Position numbers and translations under genes: made by a program. Of a stretch of DNA of 64,000 nt, positions 58,044 to 64,000 are shown piece after piece; position 1 is the first letter of the stretch, and the number at the start of each line of letters is the position of its first letter. The notes below the pieces were generated by a model, which did not search any database, was not told the DNA's origin, and saw only the letters and a list, made by a program, of their open reading frames with translations. This stretch comes from Primulina eburnea (taxonomy: Eukaryota; Streptophyta; Magnoliopsida; Lamiales; Gesneriaceae). The stretch spans positions 13,664,183 to 13,728,182 of the forward strand of contig NC_133117.1 of the NCBI RefSeq assembly GCF_022965805.1, read 5' to 3'.

Positions 58044-59408
58044 TCTTATTTATAAAAATCATTGCGATCTATAAAGCCTACCAATTGCCTCAATTCTTCA
58101 ATTTTCTCGTTTTTATAATTTATTTTCTCGACTCTCTAAAATTATGTAGCCTTTTTTTCCCACCATATATTTATTTCATTTGAATATACTAAAAATTATT
58201 TTATTATCCATTTAGTATTATTATTCCAATTTATTTTGCGGTGTTCTCTTCTTCAAGCCGTGGTTGTGCTCGTAGGAATGTTAATGTTCTTAACACGATT
58301 GCAGAGTTTGAAGATAATTCGAACTTCCATGGTTCGGATAGCCGATACGATCGAGAGCAAGCCATCGAGACTAGTAAAACGAAACAAAATTTGGGATCAA
58401 TAAAAAAAAAAAACAAGGTACCAATGATTTTGTTGCAATTTATAAATTATGGAAAAATTCTTATTTTCATGAGCAAACTTTTGAGATGTACGGTAGAAAA
58501 GTAACCCATTAACAAATTAATCTATTAATTGGTTCAAATTTTGTTATAATTGATAATATTTCAGGTAGAGCCCTTATCAGATTTGTGGTTGGATAAGAAC
58601 ATCATTTTATTATTTGTGAGTATGATATTTTGTCGAATTTTCCACAAATTACCTTATCAGATTTGTCGTTAGATAAGAACTATCCAACCAGATTTTTTAA
58701 ATGTTTTTACACAAACACAGGATCATGTTGTACAAATTCAAGAGTATTAATGCAAAATTAAAAGTTATGCTTCTGGAGAACACCAAAATATCAAATCATT
58801 CGTGCTGAAAAGGTATTAATTTCTAACATACAAGAGAGAGTTCCGATAAATACTCAAAATTATTTCATTAATAACAGAGAACCATTATATTACACTATAA
58901 TCTCTACACACGCGGCATTCATAGATATTAAATTTTTTTAATGTAAAATAATGTCTATTTGAAATATTTATAAATTATGTTTAATTTTAAAATATTTTTT
59001 ATAATTATATTATCTTTTAAAAGTTTAAAAGTAGATAAAGTTAAATGAAAATTTTATTGATATATATTAGTGATAGATAAAATATAAATTTACTAAATTA
59101 TATTTTTATAGTTTTTTTTATTTAAATGAATTATAAATATTTTTAAATCTTAAAAACGTATTTTTGTAATAAGTTTGTATAGTATAGATATATAGTATAA
59201 GTAGTATAATTATATGTATAACGCAAATATGTAGATATAATATATTGAGAGCTCTAACTAAAATATATTTAACGATAATATCACTCCATATTTGAATTTT
59301 AAAACTTTTCTATCTTTTCATCATAGATTAGGAATTTTTAGATCGCTTGATTCAAATAAACTACAATATATTTTATTAACTTAAATTTTGGAAAACTATA
59401 TTTTTGGT
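58044..59408. other. AT-rich intergenic stretch
   Basis: No recognised gene. A less AT-rich patch at 58241-58440 has an 87-codon open frame (with NTIAEFEDNSNFHGSDS) followed by AAGGTACC, which could be a splice donor; I do not recognise the protein. Two copies of a hairpin, CTTATC-N13-GATAAG, lie at 58573-58597 and 58653-58677. Confidence 0.4.
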
Positions 59409-59590
59409 CTAGAGTGGGTCTCATGTGAGACCGTCTCACGGATCTTAATCTGTGAGACGGGTCAACCCTATCGATATTCACAATAAAAAGTGATACTATT
59501 AGCATAAAAAGTACTATTTTTTCATGGATAACCCAAATAAGAGATTCGTCTCACAAATACGGCCCGTGAGACCGTCTCACACAAGTTTTT
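59409..59590. mobile_element. MITE-like repeat with palindromic termini
   Basis: GTGAGACCGTCTCAC, a near-palindrome, occurs at both ends (59425-59439 and 59566-59580). Internal CTGTGAGACGGGTC and TTCGTCTCACAAATACG pair as longer inverted repeats. It is non-coding. I recall very similar repeats in many asterid genomes; that is from memory and unverified here. Confidence 0.7.
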
Positions 59591-62070
59591 GTCTTTTGTC
59601 ACTCTATGATTTTGGTCTACTATGTTATTAAATTTTAGTTTTGAAAATTTTAATTTAAACATTTTTCATTGAAGGTATAGACGTAACACTATATATGTTA
59701 ATGCCATATTAATATTGTATTAATACCACATCAACTATTTATTAGCACTACGTCAACACGAAGTTGGAAAATTGACTAAATTTTTTTAAAAAAATTAAAG
59801 ATTATGGACTAAAACTGATATATGACAACACGGTGGACCAAAATCAGAAAGATGCATACATATATATAAAAAAAACATAAATTTCTCTTTAAATTTATAT
59901 TAAACTGATAATATATATTTATCCTTGTTTTTCGATATGATTATCTGCATACAATCTAAAGATTCTTTCATATAACAATTATAATTTGAATATAAAATTA
60001 GAATATTAATCCAACACACTAGCTATTGCCCTCATTTCTCAACTCTTAAACGCTGTTTTTTTCCTTCATTCTGCAAAAATGAAAACTCTCGTTAATTTTG
60101 ATCTTCTATATTTTTTATTTCACGTCGTTCATGGATCCAATGTTACTTCCACTGCTGATGGTCGTAAAGTGTGTTGGATTATGTGTATATGTGTAACAGT
60201 TAATTTTTTTTAGTTTAGTTTTATAAACAACACCTTATTTTCACTCACATCTATAAAAAATGAAATATAATATCGTTAATAATTAAAACCTTTGGATTGA
60301 ATATGGACCTAATTAATCATATTTTTTTTTTCTTTTAGTTAGTTAGTTCGTAGTCCGAAGTAAATAATTTTATTTTCAGATAACATTCAAGATGCATTGT
60401 TTTCGATGTGACATGAATGAAACTCCATCTATTTGAATATCAGTTGTTTTTGGTATATAAGTGGGGTTTTTCCAATTTATGTTATAATGTGTGTTGGAAA
60501 TTTATATTCTTCGCCATATTACATACAACACAAAAACCATTTTTGGTTTGTTGTGTGTTTTATTTTAAATTTTTTAATTTTTCCTTCTAATTTATTGTTT
60601 CTATATTTTATTTGTGGAATATTTACATGAATTTTGTAAATAGGATTTTGTTCTAGATAATTTCATATTTTGTCTTGTTTTTCACACCATTACATAGTGT
60701 AAATGGGATTTCATTCATTTCCCAACAGTGAATCTGTGATTGTTTTAATTATCATAATTATAATTTGCATGTGTACTTGATTAGATATAATTGATTACAT
60801 AGGGTTGGTTTTGGGTATTGGCCAATTAGCTAAAGTTAAAATCTTAAATAAATATTAAGATACATAATTTTTTTAAAAAAAAATGAAACACCAATGGTTA
60901 ATAATAGACATATAATTGGGATATTTTAGTATGTTTTGATTAAAATTTTAATAGAATCAATAATAATTTAACAAGTTTTCTTTCTCTTGCATAGTATGAT
61001 GCTAATTCTTCAAACTCTAGCACAACATGTCATTTAGATGTATAAAGATGTCAAACAAAACTAAGAAAAAAGTAAAGAAGAAAGCTTTTTTTTTTGTTTG
61101 AAAGCTAAAAACTTAAATGCTCACAAATGTAATGAAGTAAACTATTTATAGTAGTCATCTCATGAATAAATGGTTATGATCAATACAATCGTACGATGAA
61201 AACTAAGTCTCCAAAATCATCCACAAATATCTTTGAAGAAGTTCTGAAATATATATGGGTGAACTTTCTAGAGATGTATTAAATTTTACATATTGTAACG
61301 TGTTTTTTTAAAAAACTAAAAATAATATATTTAAGGTCTAGAAATTCGAACGACGTAAACTGACTGCATGTAAATCTAGGGTATTATTATTATGTCTAAA
61401 TTATTATTTTAAATCCACTAAATACATGATTATGACATGATTTTTATGATCATATGGCATGGTTTACTTGATTGCATAAAATGGGGTTTTCAGCAGTATT
61501 CGATGCTCGAACGGAGAACGGAGATCGTAGACATCTTGAGGAATTTTTTTTTAAAAATAATTATATTAAATAATCATTATTTAATATATAATGTATTTAA
61601 TTCTAATTTTCTAAAAATAGGATTTTATGATAGATTTTTTTTCGAAATTGTTGCGACTCTGATTGTTGCACTCCCAAAAGCAGGTTGTCCACAAGTAGTA
61701 CAATTCGGTGAGTCCGATATCGTATCCACAGGGAAGCTAAGGTAATTACAAGTCCACTACAATGTCTTTTTGTTTTGTTTTGTTTTTGTTTCTTTTTAAT
61801 TTTAATTGTTTGAATCTTTAATGGGTAAATTTTAATTGTTTCAAATTTTAATTTAAGTAGTTGAGATTAAAGGATCCACTCTTGGTATTTTAATAAAGTT
61901 AACATTAACGAACAATATTAAAATCCACTTAATAAAATGGTTCCAATATATTAAATAATCATATTTATATTATATTATATTATATATTATTATCTTATAA
62001 GTATATAATATAGACCAAAACTTATAAATGTGGTCAAGTATTTATTGTGCTATATATATTTGTAAACACT
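59591..62070. other. AT-rich intergenic stretch
   Basis: Homopolymer-rich DNA with short accidental frames (for example 60433-60630, hydrophobic and AT-driven). 61660-61745 is less AT-rich (AAAAGCAGGTTGTCCACAAG and a CCACAGGGAAGCTAAG word) and resembles dispersed repeat ends, but I cannot assign it. Confidence 0.4.
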
Positions 62071-62270
62071 AAATCAAGATTCTCACTTTAAATGGTTGGT
62101 AAAACCAAACTAACATTTAAATGGTACCAAGAAATTAATATTATGATATATTCATATATAATAAATCAAGGAATCCACTTTAAATGGTTGATAAAACCAA
62201 ATTAACATTTAAATGGTTCCAATAATTTAGTGTAACATATAGAAACAATAAATCAAAACTCCTACTTATA
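62071..62270 (+). repeat. About 90-bp degenerate tandem repeat
   Basis: AAATCAAG, then CACTTTAAATGGTTG and AACATTTAAATGG, occurs from 62071 and again from 62163. A third, weaker start (AAATCAAAACTCC) is at 62250. The period is about 92 and 87 bp. Confidence 0.55.
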
Positions 62271-62569
62271 AGTAGGCTATAAAAATACTTAAAGAAATAA
62301 ATATAACATAAACAATAAATAATGATTAAATAATATAAAACATAGATTCTTACCTTTTAATAACTTATTATCATGCCAAGAGTTTCACCTTTTCATCTCA
62401 ACTTTAGGAAGTTAGCTATTCATTATTCAAAGTGTAAAACTTTGAATATGAAATTATCATGCTAATTATATTTAAATGAATAAATAAAGGAAAAATATAG
62501 AGAGAAATATTATGAACTCAAAGGTTTGTTCATAGAATGAGGGATATCTTAATACATTACAATGCACCC

Positions 62570-62579
62570 CTATTTATAG
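62570..62579 (-). promoter_or_regulatory. Minus-strand TATA box, probable LTR relic
   Basis: In the minus sense CTATAAATAG followed by GGGTGCATTGTAATG, typical of retroelement leaders. Neither end of an LTR could be fixed. The rest of 62271-62968 shows nothing else. Confidence 0.45.
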
Positions 62580-63593
62580 CCAAATTTGGGGAGACAACCA
62601 CAAATAAAATATTATTTTTTTACACAAAAGTCTTCATTGGTGTTCCAAGATATTATATTATATTACACATCACTTTTGAAAATCTTCTTCTCCGAATTTT
62701 CTTCTTCACATAAAAAGAAACATGTGGATAATTGAGTTGTCTAGTTGTGGTAATTTTTTCAAACCATTTGACCAAGTAATTTGAGAGATATGGTCAAAAT
62801 ACTAGAGCATGGTAAAACTGCAACTCCTTTGGTAACTTTATTATAGATATTAACATCAACTTTCTACAGGTCCAAGAATCATCTTAATCTCATTTGAAAC
62901 TCCAAGTTTATTCTTGTTTTATCGAACCTGTAAAAAATAGTAAAAACTTGTAATTACACAACAACTTATGTAACGCCCAGACATTCGTATGCATATGATG
63001 TAAGGTAATGATTATGATTAAGTATGGTCATTATTACTTTTATGGTTTATTATGTTGAACGTTTGGGATATGCTATGTAATGGTGCTGGTTTATGGCTTC
63101 AAGATATGATATGAATGGTATTGAATGATTTAGAATGGAACCGAGAATGGATGGGTAGAATGGAAAGTTGATCCTTAGTCAAATAAGTAATGGAAGTGCT
63201 AAAACGGTATGAAACTGTGGCAGTAGTTGTGGTTTTTAGCTTAATGTTTTGTATATTGATCCAAATGATGTGAGGTCACTTTCATTAGAAAGATAAGACA
63301 TAAGGCTATAACTTTGTTATTTTGGGTTTTGTCCAAATCATTGTGGAAGTCAAGCTAAAAGCGCCCCGAAGTGTGTCGTGTGTATCGTAGTTCCTCCAGT
63401 GACACATGTTGGGAGATTGAGCATAACCTTTTACTCAGACCTCCAAATGGTCTGACATTTGGAGGGATTCAATTTAAGACATAGAGCTACAACTTTCTAG
63501 TTTACCATTTTTCCACATTATGAAGGGAAAAGGCGTTTCGGAAGCGATCTTTGACGAGGCTATGCGCAGAGTGCACGCCGGGACAGCAGGTGC

Positions 63594-63702
63594 CGCGCTA
63601 GGGCGGTATAGTTTGAGCGCCCCAGCGCCCCTGGCACTAAAATTTTGGGTTTCGGACAGTAAGTTCCGCGCTAGGGCGGTAAAACTTGACCGCCCCAGCG
63701 CC
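63594..63702 (+). promoter_or_regulatory. GC-dyad cassette of LTR A'
   Basis: Four 14-bp dyads: CGCGCTAGGGCGGT at 63594 and 63667, AGCGCCCCAGCGCC at 63616 and ACCGCCCCAGCGCC at 63689. Spacing is 22, 51 and 22. Each pair is preceded by CAG-N7 (CAG at 63584 and 63657). Cores are TAGG then CCCA. Confidence 0.85.
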
Positions 63703-63739
63703 CTGTTCAGTGGAAAAGAGTTTTTTGGGAGAATTAAGG

Positions 63740-63747
63740 TATAAAAT
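63740..63747 (+). promoter_or_regulatory. TATA box of LTR A'
   Basis: TATAAAAT, 38 bp after the last dyad and upstream of a pyrimidine-rich leader. Confidence 0.75.
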
Positions 63748-64000
63748 CGGTTGAGACACAACTTTTCCTCATTTCTCTTCTTTTCTTTCTCTTCACCAAC
63801 AATTCCAAGCTAGGGTTATGCATTTTCTTCTTATCCTTTCTTTCAATCAAGCAATTAATCTTCAATCCGGAGTTGGAACTTCATCTTTTTAGCAAAAGGA
63901 GCAAAGGCAAGTGAATTTCTTCTTGTTCTTGAGTTATTGAAGATGGTGGAGTTAGGATTGATAGTTGTGATAGATGTATTGGGTTAAATGGTCATCTAAT

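Larger units (their letters stand above)
62969..64000 (+). repeat. LTR A' of a plus-strand gypsy-type element, partial
   Basis: It starts TGTAACGCCCAGACATTC. A block at 63280-63570 matches the reverse complement of 2790-3030 in LTR A1 (for example TCCTCCAGTGACACATGTTG). That similarity ends at GCGCAGAGTG, exactly where the dyad cassette begins. A TATA box, a pyrimidine-rich leader and AGCTAGGGTTATG follow before the window ends. Confidence 0.75.

Noticed and set aside
58241..58504. Possible host exon with a splice donor at AAGGTACC.
   Set aside because: The protein is not recognised, no further exons were found nearby, and the surrounding DNA is AT-rich; kept only as a note.
61437..61745. 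A 102-codon open frame.
   Set aside because: Low-complexity, hydrophobic and AT-driven, with no domain; its end overlaps dispersed repeat-like sequence.

Overview
The window looks like repeat-rich nuclear DNA of a flowering plant. It is AT-rich, with no bacterial-type genes. It is packed with plant LTR retrotransposons: Ty3/gypsy elements of chromovirus (Tekay/Del-like) character, one Ty1/copia element and one Cassandra-like TRIM. Their primer-binding sites match plant initiator-Met tRNA. An asterid or Lamiales source is a guess from familiar repeats and is not proven. I see no convincing host gene.

Nearly everything up to 58 kb is nested insertions, several proven by 5-bp target-site duplications (TSDs). 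Working names are used. Element D (gypsy, +, ends 37593) is the oldest layer; its 5' LTR is split into 3271-3351 and 27710-28622. Into that LTR went A1 (gypsy, minus, left edge to 3270) and non-coding element E (3352-27704, TSD TCGTA). E was invaded by B (4995-17924, an LTR-internal-LTR-internal-LTR tandem) and by C (19602-27441, gypsy, TSD TTTCC). D's integrase was split by F (31688-34352), a solo LTR of the C family on the minus strand. F in turn holds a TRIM with 5S-rRNA-like promoters (32647-33506, TSD TCATA).

From 37594 to 47603 lie minus-strand LTR remnants (G). They are interrupted by A2 (gypsy, minus, 39045-46093, TSD CATTC), a relative of A1. Another minus LTR (H) is interrupted by copia element I (48160-57971, TSD GCTTG). 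58044-62968 is AT-rich with a MITE-like repeat. A plus-strand LTR (A') begins at 62969 and runs off the window.

The coding regions are mostly dead. A1 keeps an open gag-protease frame to the window edge. B lacks gag and protease and carries an RT active-site change. C lacks part of RT, D lacks the protease-RT junction, A2 lacks the RNase H core, and the copia element lacks protease.

The most unusual signal is a shared promoter-side cassette in the LTRs of A1, A2, A', C and F. It is made of 14-bp dyads of the form NNCGC-N4-GCGNN, set in pairs 22-24 bp apart (start to start), with pairs about 50 bp apart. The first dyad of nearly every pair is preceded by CAG or CCG exactly seven bases upstream. 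The array ends about 38-50 bp before a TATA-like box. The 4-bp core differs by family (GGGT, TAGG/CCCA, ATAT, TCGG/TTGG), but spacing and polarity are the same. D and copia I lack it.
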